A DNA stretch of 64,000 nucleotides from JBGSQR01 sp964509295 (GCA_964509295.1 CAZDWS010000010.1:62001-126000); one strand, 5' to 3'. Shown: positions 24,921-34,191, numbered from the stretch's first letter. The notes: generated by a model from the letters alone, not told the origin. Made by a program: numbers and translations.

Positions 24921-26108
24921 ATGAAAATAGTTTTTCTGGCACCATTCGGAATCCGCCCCAAAGGCACGCTGCTGGCAAGAATGCTGCCGCTGGCAATTGC
25001 GCTGCAAGACATAGGGCACTCTGTTACTATAGTTGCCCCACCCTATACAAATCCCGAGGATGCCGGGACTACAGAAACGGTTTGTGGAGTCAGACTGGTA
25101 AATGTCCCGCTCGGACCGGGCGGGAAGGTGTTCTCCACAATTCCTGTTGCCTGGCGGATGCTGCGCTCGGCAATGGCAGAAAAACCGGATATACTTCATC
25201 TCTTCAAACCCAAGGGATATGGCGGAATTACGGCCATGCTGCAAATCACACTGAAACGTATCGGCCTGGAGATGCCGCCTGTTTTTCTTGATACGGACGA
25301 CCTGGAGGGGAGCGGCGGCATGAATGAACTCCATGCCTATTCTTCTCTGGAAAAACAGGTTTACAATTTTCAGGAAAAATGGCTGACCCGACAGGCCGCT
25401 GGCATCACCGTGGCCAGCCTGGCACTACAGCAGTTTGTCACGAATGTTGGCATCGCGTCAGAAAAGATATTATACCTGCCCAACTGCGTTGAACAATTGC
25501 CGACAGCGGACCATGTTGTTGCAAGACAAAGGCAGGGGATCGCCGCTGACACACCACTGTTGCTGCTCTATACGCGCTTTTTTGAATTCGACCAGCAAAA
25601 GCTGCACGAGCTGTTTGCTTCCATTCGCAGCCAGCTACCAGCGGTGCGCTTCCTGATAGTCGGCAAGGGGCGCCACGGAGAAGAATTGCTGTTGCAGGAA
25701 GCTGCACTAAAACTGGGCTTTGCTGATGCGTTGATCATGGCCGGCTGGGTGGAACCGGAACAGCTACCTGAACTGCTGGCTTGCGCTGATCTGGCTGTTT
25801 ATCCTTTTGAAGACACTTTGGTCAACCGGGCCAAATGTCCCGCCAAACTGACCGAACTGTTACGATGTGGCATTCCGGTAGTTGCTGACAGAGTCGGCCA
25901 AATTCCGGAATATCTGGCGCCACAGCTGCATGATTTTCTCTGTTCGCCTGATGACAACGCTTTAATGGCAGAACATTGCGTCAGGCTTCTGAACAACCGT
26001 GACAAGTGCAGAGAGCTCGGACTCGTTGGCCGGGACTATATCATGGCGCATTTCCGCTGGCCGGAATATACATCAAAGCTGGATCAATTTTACAAAACAC
26101 TCCGTTGA
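24921..26108 (+). CDS. GT4-like glycosyltransferase
   Basis: A 395-residue GT-B transferase: N-terminal FLAPFGIRPKGTLLARMLPLA, a middle LLLLYTRFFEFDQQKL, and a C-terminal nucleotide-sugar region with CADLAVYPFEDTLVNRAKCPAKLTELLRCG. The donor is not predictable. It lies three bases after the GT2 gene and 14 bases before the YfhO-like gene, in one run of tightly packed plus-strand genes. Confidence 0.85.
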   Translation: MKIVFLAPFGIRPKGTLLARMLPLAIALQDIGHSVTIVAPPYTNPEDAGTTETVCGVRLVNVPLGPGGKVFSTIPVAWRMLRSAMAEKPDILHLFKPKGYGGITAMLQITLKRIGLEMPPVFLDTDDLEGSGGMNELHAYSSLEKQVYNFQEKWLTRQAAGITVASLALQQFVTNVGIASEKILYLPNCVEQLPTADHVVARQRQGIAADTPLLLLYTRFFEFDQQKLHELFASIRSQLPAVRFLIVGKGRHGEELLLQEAALKLGFADALIMAGWVEPEQLPELLACADLAVYPFEDTLVNRAKCPAKLTELLRCGIPVVADRVGQIPEYLAPQLHDFLCSPDDNALMAEHCVRLLNNRDKCRELGLVGRDYIMAHFRWPEYTSKLDQFYKTLR

Positions 26109-26122
26109 GACAGGGCTAAATC

Positions 26123-28558
26123 GTGACCGAACGCAAAAAAGACCTTATCTACATTGCAGCATTACTGGCTGTTCTGATCCTCTGCTTCGCCAAGATCCTG
26201 TTCACGGACAAGATCATCCGTGCCCCGGACATCATCAGCGAGGCCTATTGGTGGATGAAGGTCTACAACGACAAACCGCTGTCGGAACTTTATTCGCTTA
26301 ACCTTAAAGCAACCTGGGACCTGTTCATTAACAGCGGCCACACCAATGAAGGCGGCATGACATCAATTCAGTTTCTGCTGCATCTGCCGCTGATCCTGCA
26401 TTTTATCCCTGCCCCTGCCTCAGTGGCCTGGTTCATTGTACTGCACCTGTTTTTCGGCGCTGCCGGCGTCTACTGCTACTGCCGACTGATCAATACCAGC
26501 CGTATGGCAGCCTTGCTTGGTGCCCTGATTTTTGCCCTGGCCACGGAAAACGCCTCACTGATCAATGCCGGCCATGTCATGAAAATCGCCACCATCGCCT
26601 ATGCGCCCTGGGCTCTTTACTGCCTGGAAAAGGGTTTTATCCGCAGGCGGCTGTTCTGGTTCATGGCCACAGCCATGGTGCTGGCCTTCCAGTTTTTCAA
26701 CACCCACTGGCAGATTGCCTACTACACCTGCCTCTGTGTAGGATTGTACGGTATACTTCGAAGCATCGGAATAATCCTGAACCCGCCAGATCAGGGAGAG
26801 TTCCCGGTAAAGCGAATGCTGGCCTATAATATTGCCATTCTGGTGTTTTTCCTGACCACAGTCTCAATATCACTGGCACCGCTGGCCAACTGGTCCAAAG
26901 ACACCAACCGTGGAGTCCAGAGCGGGGCGAATCAAGGCAAGGGGGGGTTGGACCGGGATGAAGCCATGTCCTGGTCACTGCCGCCGGAAGAGGCTGCCGC
27001 CTTCATCATTCCGGGTTTTTTCGGGCTTTCCCGTCAGGAAGCCGGGCTAAATCCGGACAACATCATCAGTTATTACTGGGGTAGGATGGTTTTCACCCAG
27101 ACAGCCAGCTATATGGGCCTGCTTCCCTGGCTATTGATCCCGCTGCCACTGATTTTCAGACGTGACAAATACACAAAGCTGGCACTGATCGGAATTGTGG
27201 GCGGCATACTTTTTTCCATGGGCAAATACACCCCGTTTTACAATTTACTATTCGATTATTTCCCGGGCATCAACCGTTTTCGCGTACCAAAGATGATGAT
27301 GTTCATTCCGGTAATCGGGCTTGGGATTCTTTCCGCACGCGGCCTGGACCTGTTAATGAACAGAGAAATCAGGGAGACCAAAAACTTCCGGCGCTACCTG
27401 GCCGGCATTACGGCTTTACCGATTTTGCTGTTGGCATTTCTTGGTATGCTGCATGTGGGCAAGAACACCTGGGTAAACATGTTCCATGATTTTTTATCCA
27501 GTCCCACCAGATACGAGCAGGGAGCATATCTGATCGAGCAGCGCTGGAGCAATATCCTCATTGAAACCGGCGTTGCCGCTGCACTGGCATCGGTCTGCGC
27601 CTGGCTTATTATTTTTGGCAATAAACTACGCAATGCCTTTATTATTCCGTTACTGCTGATCGGTATTTTTCTGGTCGATTCCTGGCGTGTAAACAGTAAA
27701 TTCCTGTTTCTTGTCGATCCTCCACAGAGAGAGATAACCGCCAGTAATCCTGTGATCGGCTTTATCGCACGCGACTCCAATCAGTACCGCACGCTTCCGG
27801 TTGATGGGAGCGATCCCATGATGTTTGTCTCAAACGGGATTCCGGTCATGTTCACATCCAATGCAGTTCAACAGCAGCGTTGGCAGAATTTCCTGAACAT
27901 CTTCAACTTAAACTCCCGCCTGCCGGACATGCTGAATATAAAATATCTGACCTACAGTACAAGTCAATATGCACAAGATAAATTACAGCTATACGAAAAG
28001 TACGTTCCGGTTTACGTAACACCGGACCAAAAACAATTGATCCTGGAAAACAGAGGCGCCCTGCCAAAGGCATGGCTGGTTTCATCCGCCATTGTAGTAA
28101 ACACATCCCGGGCCATTGAAATCCTTCAGCATCCCGGGTTTGATCCGGCAACCTCCGCTTTGATTGAAACTCCGCCACCTGTTCAACTGGACGGTGACAA
28201 CCGGTCAACCGCCCAAACCGGCAGGGTGAATATAAAAGAATATACCGGTGAACAGATTATCATCGAGGCAGATATTTTCAAAAATACTCTGCTGGTCACT
28301 GGGGAAAAATACAACAAAGGCTGGCTGGCCTACGTAGATGGCGTAAAAACTCCCATCGTCCCGGTCAACCATATTTTAAGAGGCGTCTATCTGACGCCTG
28401 GCAAACATGTGGTCGAGTTCCGCTTTGATCCGCTGCCGTTCAAAATCGGCAAATATCTGACTTTGGCATCATTTGCGTTGTTTGCTGTGATGATGTGGCA
28501 TGAGTGGCGGGTTAGAAAAAGGGACCTTGAATCAGGGACTTCGAACCATGAATCTTGA
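26123..28558 (+). CDS. Large YfhO-like membrane protein
   Basis: An 811-residue inner-membrane protein with about 12-13 transmembrane segments and a C-terminal periplasmic beta-rich part ending YLTPGKHVVEFRFDPLPFKIG plus one last helix: the layout of YfhO proteins, a GT-C-type family linked to glycosylation of polymers such as teichoic acid. In this cluster, which has no recognisable Wzy polymerase or ligase, it may add a side-chain sugar or act in transfer (inference). The start is GTG, with only a weak upstream site. Confidence 0.8.
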   Translation: MTERKKDLIYIAALLAVLILCFAKILFTDKIIRAPDIISEAYWWMKVYNDKPLSELYSLNLKATWDLFINSGHTNEGGMTSIQFLLHLPLILHFIPAPASVAWFIVLHLFFGAAGVYCYCRLINTSRMAALLGALIFALATENASLINAGHVMKIATIAYAPWALYCLEKGFIRRRLFWFMATAMVLAFQFFNTHWQIAYYTCLCVGLYGILRSIGIILNPPDQGEFPVKRMLAYNIAILVFFLTTVSISLAPLANWSKDTNRGVQSGANQGKGGLDRDEAMSWSLPPEEAAAFIIPGFFGLSRQEAGLNPDNIISYYWGRMVFTQTASYMGLLPWLLIPLPLIFRRDKYTKLALIGIVGGILFSMGKYTPFYNLLFDYFPGINRFRVPKMMMFIPVIGLGILSARGLDLLMNREIRETKNFRRYLAGITALPILLLAFLGMLHVGKNTWVNMFHDFLSSPTRYEQGAYLIEQRWSNILIETGVAAALASVCAWLIIFGNKLRNAFIIPLLLIGIFLVDSWRVNSKFLFLVDPPQREITASNPVIGFIARDSNQYRTLPVDGSDPMMFVSNGIPVMFTSNAVQQQRWQNFLNIFNLNSRLPDMLNIKYLTYSTSQYAQDKLQLYEKYVPVYVTPDQKQLILENRGALPKAWLVSSAIVVNTSRAIEILQHPGFDPATSALIETPPPVQLDGDNRSTAQTGRVNIKEYTGEQIIIEADIFKNTLLVTGEKYNKGWLAYVDGVKTPIVPVNHILRGVYLTPGKHVVEFRFDPLPFKIGKYLTLASFALFAVMMWHEWRVRKRDLESGTSNHES

Positions 28559-29300
28559 ACATTACAGCATTGATGAAATCAGAAGTTTAGGCCTGAAAAT
28601 CCAGCAACCGCTCAAGGGATACCGTTTTTCCCTTGATCCACTGCTGCTGGTTGATTTTGCCTCACAAATACAGAATGTAACATCGGCTATTGACCTGGGA
28701 ACAGGCTGCGGCATCATGGCCCTGATGCTTTGCAGTATCCACCAAAACGCCACAGTCAGCGGTTTTGAAAGCAATCCGGATATGGCTCTGTTGGCCGGCC
28801 GCAATGCCGGACTGAACGACCTGGCCGGGCGGCTTAGTATCATCAGTGATGACATACTCAACTACAAACTGCACTTTACCGATTCCCGCTTTGATCTGGT
28901 GGTATCCAACCCTCCCTTCAGGACACCTGCAAGCGGCCATGTCAGTCCTCATAAAGGGCGTGACACGGCCCGGCATGAATCAACTGCCGGCATGGCTGAC
29001 TTTCTGAAGGCAGCCAAATACCTGGTCAAGCCTTCAGGCAGGATCTGCTTTATCTACCACCCGTCACGTCTGGCAGAATTCATTCACTGCGCTGCAAGTC
29101 TCAAGTTGAGTTTGCTACGTCTGCGCCTTACATACGGTACCCCTACTTCGCCCGCCACCATGTTCCTGGCTGAACTGGCCAAAGGCAGCAAGGCTGAGAC
29201 CCTGGTCATGCCGCCTCTTATAATCCGGGATACGGACGGCAGCTACACGGAAGAAGCCAGCCGTATAATCGGCAAAGACGGCTCTCACAAACCGGTATAA
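28548..29300 (+). CDS. TrmN6/YfiC-like N6-adenine methyltransferase
   Basis: A 250-residue SAM methyltransferase with PLKGYRFSLDPLLLVDF at the start, AIDLGTGCGIMAL (motif I) and the N6-adenine signature SNPPF. This pattern is that of tRNA1(Val) A37 N6-methyltransferase relatives. The ATG at 28548 is chosen because the family starts shortly before the YRFSLD block; upstream in-frame starts would overlap the YfhO gene further. Overlap with that gene is 11 bases. It is functionally unrelated to the glycan genes. Confidence 0.82.
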   Translation: MNLEHYSIDEIRSLGLKIQQPLKGYRFSLDPLLLVDFASQIQNVTSAIDLGTGCGIMALMLCSIHQNATVSGFESNPDMALLAGRNAGLNDLAGRLSIISDDILNYKLHFTDSRFDLVVSNPPFRTPASGHVSPHKGRDTARHESTAGMADFLKAAKYLVKPSGRICFIYHPSRLAEFIHCAASLKLSLLRLRLTYGTPTSPATMFLAELAKGSKAETLVMPPLIIRDTDGSYTEEASRIIGKDGSHKPV

Positions 29301-29522
29301 TTCACGTATTCAGCGTTTATTCGAATTTAATTCCAACTAATCCACTGCAAACGCAATCATCTTCAACAAAACACCCCATCCTCACCAATCTTTGCAAGTT
29401 AAAATCCGCTTAGCTGTGATATATATTTTAAAAGACTTAAGTGATGCCGGTGATGGCATAAAAATTTATATGATTCACATTTACACTGACTTTAAAGCAA
29501 ATATATAACGAGGAGAGACAAG

Positions 29523-30638
29523 ATGATTGTAGGCGTTTTGAAGGAGATTAAAAACCATGAGTATCGAGTCGGCCTGACACCAGCCAGCGTAAGAGAACTG
29601 ACCGGTCATGGACACAGAGTGCTGGTGGAAACCGGTGCCGGTGATGCCATCGGTCTGATGAACGAACAGTATGTGTCAGCAGGTGCCGAGATATCTCCAG
29701 ATGCGGCGACTATTTTTGCCACATGTGAAATGGTTGTCAAGGTCAAGGAGCCTCAACCTGCGGAATGCGCCATGCTTCGCCCCAACCAGATCCTGTATAC
29801 TTATCTGCACCTTGCCCCGGATCCTGAACAGACGGCAGCGCTGATCAAGTCCGGCGCTATCTGCATCGCCTATGAAACCATCACCGGCCCCGGCGGCGGC
29901 TTGCCGCTACTGGCACCCATGAGTGAAGTTGCCGGTCGCATGGCAATTCAGGCTGGTGCAGCTCACCTGGAAAAGTCAAAGGGTGGAATGGGAATCCTGC
30001 TGGGCGGCGTGCCTGGTGTTGCTGCCAGCCATGTTGTCATTATCGGCGCCGGTATTGTCGGCACGAATGCGCTGCAAATGGCCGTAGGCGCAGGTGCAAG
30101 AGTTACAGTTATTGATAAAAGTGTTGATCGTCTGCGCCAGCTCGATGTTATTTTCGGAAACCGCATCAACACCAGGTTTTCCAATTCACTCAGCATTGAA
30201 GAGGCTGTACTGGATGCAGACCTGGTTATCGGCGGAGTGCTGATCCCTGGTGCAGCAGCACCGAAACTGGTCACAGCTGACATGATAAAACGCATGAAAC
30301 CGGGTGCTGTAGTTGTGGATGTTGCAATTGACCAGGGTGGCTGTTTTGAAACATCTCATGCAACTACCCATGCTGATCCGACTTTCGTGGTTGACGGCGT
30401 TGTCCACTACTGCGTGGCCAATATGCCTGGTGCAGTTGCCCGCACCTCTACCTTTGCGCTGAACAACGCCACCATCTGTCATGCACTGGCACTGGCCGAC
30501 AAGGGGTGGAAGAAAGCTCTCAAGGACAATGTACACCTCAAAAACGGCCTCAATGTTGCCCAGGGCAAGGTCACCTATGAAGCTGTTGCAACAGCACTTG
30601 GGTATGAATATGTAAATGCCGACACGCTGCTGGATTAA
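29523..30638 (+). CDS. ald: Alanine dehydrogenase
   Basis: Ald catalyses NAD-dependent deamination of L-alanine to pyruvate and ammonia, and the reverse. The 371 residues match the family; signatures are MIVGVLKEIKNHEYRVGLTP, KVKEPQPAE, LYTYLHLAPDP (active-site His) and the NAD motif IIGAGIVGTNA. A strong CGAGGAG site precedes the ATG. It is a single gene closed by a perfect terminator 63 bases downstream. Confidence 0.96.
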   Translation: MIVGVLKEIKNHEYRVGLTPASVRELTGHGHRVLVETGAGDAIGLMNEQYVSAGAEISPDAATIFATCEMVVKVKEPQPAECAMLRPNQILYTYLHLAPDPEQTAALIKSGAICIAYETITGPGGGLPLLAPMSEVAGRMAIQAGAAHLEKSKGGMGILLGGVPGVAASHVVIIGAGIVGTNALQMAVGAGARVTVIDKSVDRLRQLDVIFGNRINTRFSNSLSIEEAVLDADLVIGGVLIPGAAAPKLVTADMIKRMKPGAVVVDVAIDQGGCFETSHATTHADPTFVVDGVVHYCVANMPGAVARTSTFALNNATICHALALADKGWKKALKDNVHLKNGLNVAQGKVTYEAVATALGYEYVNADTLLD

Positions 30639-30700
30639 CATTTGAGTTTATTCAGGTAACTAAAAACAGATCCTCAATAAATGCTACCGGCATTATATAA

Positions 30701-30737
30701 AACAGAAAACCCCGCATTTGCGGGGTTTTCTGTTAAA
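30701..30737 (+). terminator. Bidirectional terminator between ald and the ABM gene
   Basis: Stem AACAGAAAACCCCGC and its exact inverse around loop ATTT, with A- and T-rich flanks. It serves ald on the plus strand and the convergent ABM gene on the minus strand. Confidence 0.92.
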
Positions 30738-30755
30738 AACATGTACCAGTCATAC

Positions 30756-31058
30756 TTATTCTGTATGAGTCTTATGAGGATATTGATAAGTCTCGTATAC
30801 TGTTGGTTTACCCAGCAGTTTATCAATTTTCCCCTGAATTTCCTTTCTTTCATCACTTGCAAACCATGATTTCCAGTCGACCTCCCTGTCCCAAATACTG
30901 ATTACAAGATATTCGTCCGGCTTTTCAGTATTACGCAAGGTTTCACCAGAAATATAACCACTCTGTCCGGAAACAGCAACACGCAGTTGCGCAATCAACT
31001 CGTTCAACTCCTTCTCCTTGCCTGGAGGCACCGTTCTTTTGATTATCACTTTGTACAT
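30756..31058 (-). CDS. ABM-domain (antibiotic biosynthesis monooxygenase-like) protein
   Basis: A 100-residue ferredoxin-like protein: MYKVIIKRTVPPGKEKELNELIAQLR then SGYISGETLRN, EYLVISIWD and W-x2-W around residue 62-65, the pattern of ABM/YgiN-type dimers. Members include quinol monooxygenases and haem-degrading enzymes; many have no known activity. Preceded by AGGAGG and a good sigma-70 promoter. Confidence 0.88.
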   Translation of the reverse strand: MYKVIIKRTVPPGKEKELNELIAQLRVAVSGQSGYISGETLRNTEKPDEYLVISIWDREVDWKSWFASDERKEIQGKIDKLLGKPTVYETYQYPHKTHTE

Positions 31059-31112
31059 TTTGCTCCTCCTTTCACGTGTTAAGAAGTGGTTTCAGCATGT
31101 ATAGATGATTCA

Positions 31113-31140
31113 ATTATAAAACGGTTTTTCCAATTGTAAA
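31113..31140 (-). promoter_or_regulatory. Sigma-70-type promoter of the ABM gene
   Basis: On the minus strand TTTACA (31140-31135), 16 bases, then TATAAT (31118-31113). The -10 is perfect and the -35 has one mismatch. The predicted start is about 48 bases before the ATG. Confidence 0.7.
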
Positions 31141-31151
31141 GCTGCTCAAAA

Positions 31152-31177
31152 TAAAAAAAGCGCTCGTAAAAGCGCCT
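31152..31177 (-). terminator. Terminator after the CheX-like gene
   Basis: On the minus strand GCGCT-TTTACG-AGCGC followed by seven T. It is 25 bases after the CheX-like stop codon and just upstream of the ABM promoter, so the units are insulated. Confidence 0.75.
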
Positions 31178-31201
31178 TTCAAAATACTATTTATTAATAA
31201 T

Positions 31202-32068
31202 TTAATTGGGAAACTGAATTATCAGTTCCATCCTTTCAAAATCACCGACATGAATCGGAAAACAGAGCGCACTTTGACCTTCAGCAACAGGAATTCCATT
31301 TTGTGGAGGAATGATTGTAGTTGGTGGGCTGATTTCCATAATTTTACCCATCTGTGAGGCTTTAGCAGCGATATTGCCGCAGACGATATTCACAAACTCC
31401 ATGACAGTATCTTCGAGAACCTCCGACGGTTCGTCATCAACACTTTCCTCCCGCATTATCGCCTTTGCGATAACTTTTTGCAGTCCTTCATTTACAGACA
31501 ACATGTAGCAACCTTCAACATCACCACTGAAATCCATGGCAGCGATCATGAAATTTGAAGGTATTACGCTTACCATGTGAGCTTTGCCGGACCGAAACTG
31601 AATGCTAAGTATACGGGTGATCAGTTTGAACGTCAGATCAACCGCCATTTGCCATATTTCACTATTTGCAACTGTAACCGGAAGCTCAATTGCGTCAGAA
31701 ACATAATCAGACTGATCAACCTTAAAGGCCTCAAGCTGTTTCTGCAACTGACCACTCGTCATGGCATTTACCAATACAAGTGCTTCACCAATGTAGAGAT
31801 GACTGTTTTTTTGACGGGTAATTACATCTTTTAGCTGATCCTGACTGAGCATGCCCATTTCAACAAGCAAATCGCCCAGACGCATATCCTTGGAAAGCTG
31901 AGCATTATGCGCCCGTGTTATATCTGCCTGGGAGACATACCCTAATTGCAGAGCCATCTCGCCGAGCTTGAGATTTTTTATTTCCTGCAACTCCATGGCC
32001 TGAAGGAGGTTTTCCCGGGTAACAACCCCGTTTTCAATCAGAAACTGGCCAAAAAATTTCACTGCCAT
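31202..32068 (-). CDS. MshEN-repeat protein with C-terminal CheX-like phosphatase domain
   Basis: Residues 1-115 hold four copies of a 23-residue pattern (L/F)G-x2-(L)-x3-G-x6-L-x3-x3-Q at exactly 29-residue spacing (starting at residues 6, 35, 64 and 93). This is the spacing of MshEN c-di-GMP-binding motifs; the third copy, RLGDLLVEMGMLS, is the clearest and the fourth is degenerate. Residues about 130-288 are CheX/CheC-like, with the phosphatase pair ExxN in EFVNIVCGN. The second of two adjacent ATGs is preferred for its AAGGGGA spacing. A CheY-like protein is encoded just upstream on the same transcript and is the obvious partner. Confidence 0.82.
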   Translation of the reverse strand: MAVKFFGQFLIENGVVTRENLLQAMELQEIKNLKLGEMALQLGYVSQADITRAHNAQLSKDMRLGDLLVEMGMLSQDQLKDVITRQKNSHLYIGEALVLVNAMTSGQLQKQLEAFKVDQSDYVSDAIELPVTVANSEIWQMAVDLTFKLITRILSIQFRSGKAHMVSVIPSNFMIAAMDFSGDVEGCYMLSVNEGLQKVIAKAIMREESVDDEPSEVLEDTVMEFVNIVCGNIAAKASQMGKIMEISPPTTIIPPQNGIPVAEGQSALCFPIHVGDFERMELIIQFPN

Positions 32069-32095
32069 CATTGTCCCCTTACCTGCTAGGAAGAT

Positions 32096-32455
32096 CTAGA
32101 GTTCACGTAATACCTTAAGCACATTCTCGGCTTCGAAAGGCTTGGAGATGACACATTTGGCCCCGAGCCTGATAGCTTCTGTATATTTATCTCCTACCCC
32201 GCCAAGTGAAGTAACCATAACGACTTTAACATCCTTATCAATCACCATCAGGCTGCGTAATGCTGTCAGCCCGTCCATACCCGGCATATTCATGTCCATA
32301 CAGATAATTTCCGGATTTTCGGATTGATTCATCTTGATCGCCTCTGCACCGTCTCTGGCATGGCCAACCGAGACAAAATCCCCAGAACCTTCGATTATCT
32401 TTTGCAACTGGCGGGCAACAGTCAGGCTGTCGTCAACCAATAGTACCTTTTTCAT
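32096..32455 (-). CDS. Stand-alone CheY-like response regulator
   Basis: A 119-residue receiver domain with no output domain: acidic pair D8-D9, phosphoacceptor D54 (ICMDMNMPG), the conserved Thr in VMVTS and Lys in ISKPFE. It is 27 bases upstream of the MshEN-CheX gene and shares its promoter, so the CheX domain probably dephosphorylates it. No kinase is adjacent. Confidence 0.92.
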   Translation of the reverse strand: MKKVLLVDDSLTVARQLQKIIEGSGDFVSVGHARDGAEAIKMNQSENPEIICMDMNMPGMDGLTALRSLMVIDKDVKVVMVTSLGGVGDKYTEAIRLGAKCVISKPFEAENVLKVLREL

Positions 32456-32520
32456 TCGTACTACCTCCCTTGCAATAAAAAACCGGTGCTAAAAGCCTTG
32501 AAATATGTAAACACCGGAAA

Positions 32521-32549
32521 AATGTAACTGAATCAAGGTTAAAAGTCAA
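32521..32549 (-). promoter_or_regulatory. Sigma-70-type promoter of the cheY-cheX-like operon
   Basis: On the minus strand TTGACT (32549-32544), a 17-base spacer, then TACATT (32526-32521). The predicted start lies about 60 bases before the cheY-like ATG. The divergent isomerase gene starts about 80 bases away on the other side. Confidence 0.55.
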
Positions 32550-32627
32550 AACTATGTTTCGCTTTTCAGTGTTGCACGGATATGTTATAAACATCTAAAT
32601 ATTTGAAATCTACTGAGGAGACGAATA

Positions 32628-33647
32628 ATGCACACAACCAGGTTTTTCTTGCGCGCGCCGGTAATACTGGCCGCATCACTTCTTTGTCTTAGTACAGTTG
32701 TTCACGCAGCGGAAACAGATAAACCAGCCAAATCTGATACACCCATAGCATCAACTACTACTGCAAATGAGGCCGTTGCCATTGTTAACGGTAAAAACAT
32801 TTATGCTGCTGAATTTGCAAGGGCCCAAAAAGTAATGATGTCTGGACAACCCGGCATGCAGATCCCTGCAGAAAAAAAGAAGGATTTTGAAAAATATGTA
32901 ATAAATCAGCTCGTCTCTGCCGAGCTACTTTATCAGGCTGCACAACAGATTGAAATCAAAGATATCGAAAGCCAGATCGATGCAAAAATAGCACAGGGCA
33001 AAAAACGTTTTTCCACAGACCAGGAATTTGAAAAATCCCTGAAGGCTCTGGATATCAATCCTGCTGAACTGCGAGAATACACAAGACGCGATCTGGTCAT
33101 CTCCAACTTCATCCAGCAGACTATTGTTTCAAAAACAGTGGTCAGTGATGATGAGAGCAAAAAATTTTATGACCAGAATATTGACAAATTCAAACAGGAT
33201 GAAACAGTCAAGGCCAGTCACATCCTGATTGGTGTTGATGCAAAGGCTACGGATGCTGACAAGAAAAAAGCCAAAGAAAAAGCAGACAAGCTGCGCAAGG
33301 AAATTGCCGATGGAGCAGATTTTGCCACCGTAGCAAAAGGCAACTCAACCTGCCCCAGCAGCCAACAGGGCGGAGACCTCGGTTTCTTTGGCAAAGGTCA
33401 GATGGTTCCGGCTTTCGAAAAGGCCGTCTTTGCAATGAAAAAGGGTGATGTGAGTGAAGTTGTGGAGACCCAGTTTGGTTATCACATAATAAAGGTTACT
33501 GACAAGAAAAGTGCCGTGACTGTTGAATACAAGGATGCAAAACCGCGACTTGATGATTACCTGAAGGGGCAGAAAGTCAATGAAGCTGTAAGTGCCTATC
33601 TGGAAGATGCACGTAAAAAGGCCAAGATTGAAATTTTGATGAAATAA
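32628..33647 (+). CDS. Periplasmic parvulin-type peptidyl-prolyl isomerase
   Basis: A signal peptide (residues 1 to about 28, cleaved after VHAA) is followed by a SurA/PrsA-like N-terminal helical domain (about 48-185), a single parvulin domain (about 190-290: KASHILIGV, GGDLGFFGKGQMVPAFE, FGYHIIKV) and a short helical tail. It should act as a folding chaperone and proline isomerase in the periplasm. 339 residues with one parvulin domain is the PrsA/PpiC-like layout, unlike SurA with two. A TGAGGAG site precedes the ATG, and a terminator follows. Confidence 0.93.
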   Translation: MHTTRFFLRAPVILAASLLCLSTVVHAAETDKPAKSDTPIASTTTANEAVAIVNGKNIYAAEFARAQKVMMSGQPGMQIPAEKKKDFEKYVINQLVSAELLYQAAQQIEIKDIESQIDAKIAQGKKRFSTDQEFEKSLKALDINPAELREYTRRDLVISNFIQQTIVSKTVVSDDESKKFYDQNIDKFKQDETVKASHILIGVDAKATDADKKKAKEKADKLRKEIADGADFATVAKGNSTCPSSQQGGDLGFFGKGQMVPAFEKAVFAMKKGDVSEVVETQFGYHIIKVTDKKSAVTVEYKDAKPRLDDYLKGQKVNEAVSAYLEDARKKAKIEILMK

Positions 33648-33673
33648 CAGGAGCAACGATCGACGTGTAAATC

Positions 33674-33714
33674 AAAATGACCAGCTGGATTCTTTCAAGC
33701 TGGTCATTTTTTTA
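33674..33714 (+). terminator. Terminator after the parvulin gene
   Basis: Stem AATGACCAGCT/AGCTGGTCATT, followed by seven T. It separates the isomerase gene from the subtilase operon, which starts 45 bases later. Confidence 0.9.
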
Positions 33715-33758
33715 ATGCTCAACCATTAGATGAAATCAAACTGGGATAAGAAATAGCG

Positions 33759-34148
33759 ATGGCAAATCAATTAATTAAACTGCTGACAATATTGGTAATT
33801 TCATTAGCCGGTTTAACAATACCCGCTGGATGCGCTTCAACCGATGGACTCATGACTGCAAGGAAAAGGGTTGATGATCCTGCTAAACGCCAGGAATACT
33901 CAAAAAACCACATCATCATCAAGTTCAAAAACAATAATATTAATCCACTGGGACCGGGTTTTATTGAGGGTCTTTCACGTGATGCAGGTGCCAACATATT
34001 ATACCTTCGTCCCATGTCTGGTGACGCGCATGTATTTTCGGTTGACATGACCAATGTCGACTCTTCCATCAATACCATTATCCGGAGACTGTCAGAAAGA
34101 ATGGATGTGACATATGTAGAGTCTGACTCGATCATGAAGCATCAGTGA
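33759..34148 (+). CDS. Lipoprotein resembling a free-standing subtilase propeptide
   Basis: A 129-residue predicted lipoprotein: signal with lipobox IPAGC (Cys25), then a region (about 48-127) that lines up with the propeptide of the subtilase encoded 43 bases downstream. NHIIIKFKNN matches DQIIIRYKND, RPMSGDAHVFSVDM matches RFMSGNGQVVKLPA, and RMDVTYVESDSIM matches NPEIDYAEPDRRM. Such domains fold and inhibit subtilases (inhibitor I9-like). No protease domain is attached, so it may be a membrane-bound inhibitor or folding helper for the neighbour. The ribosome binding site is weak. Confidence 0.75.
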   Translation: MANQLIKLLTILVISLAGLTIPAGCASTDGLMTARKRVDDPAKRQEYSKNHIIIKFKNNNINPLGPGFIEGLSRDAGANILYLRPMSGDAHVFSVDMTNVDSSINTIIRRLSERMDVTYVESDSIMKHQ

Positions 34149-34191
34149 TTTATCTCGAACAATCCGGCAATCTACAACCAAGGGGGCTGAC

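Noticed and set aside
11577..29461. Shared 13-mer CCGGTGATGGCAT in two intergenic regions (about 11577 and 29449)
   Set aside because: The flanks do not match, so this is most likely chance.
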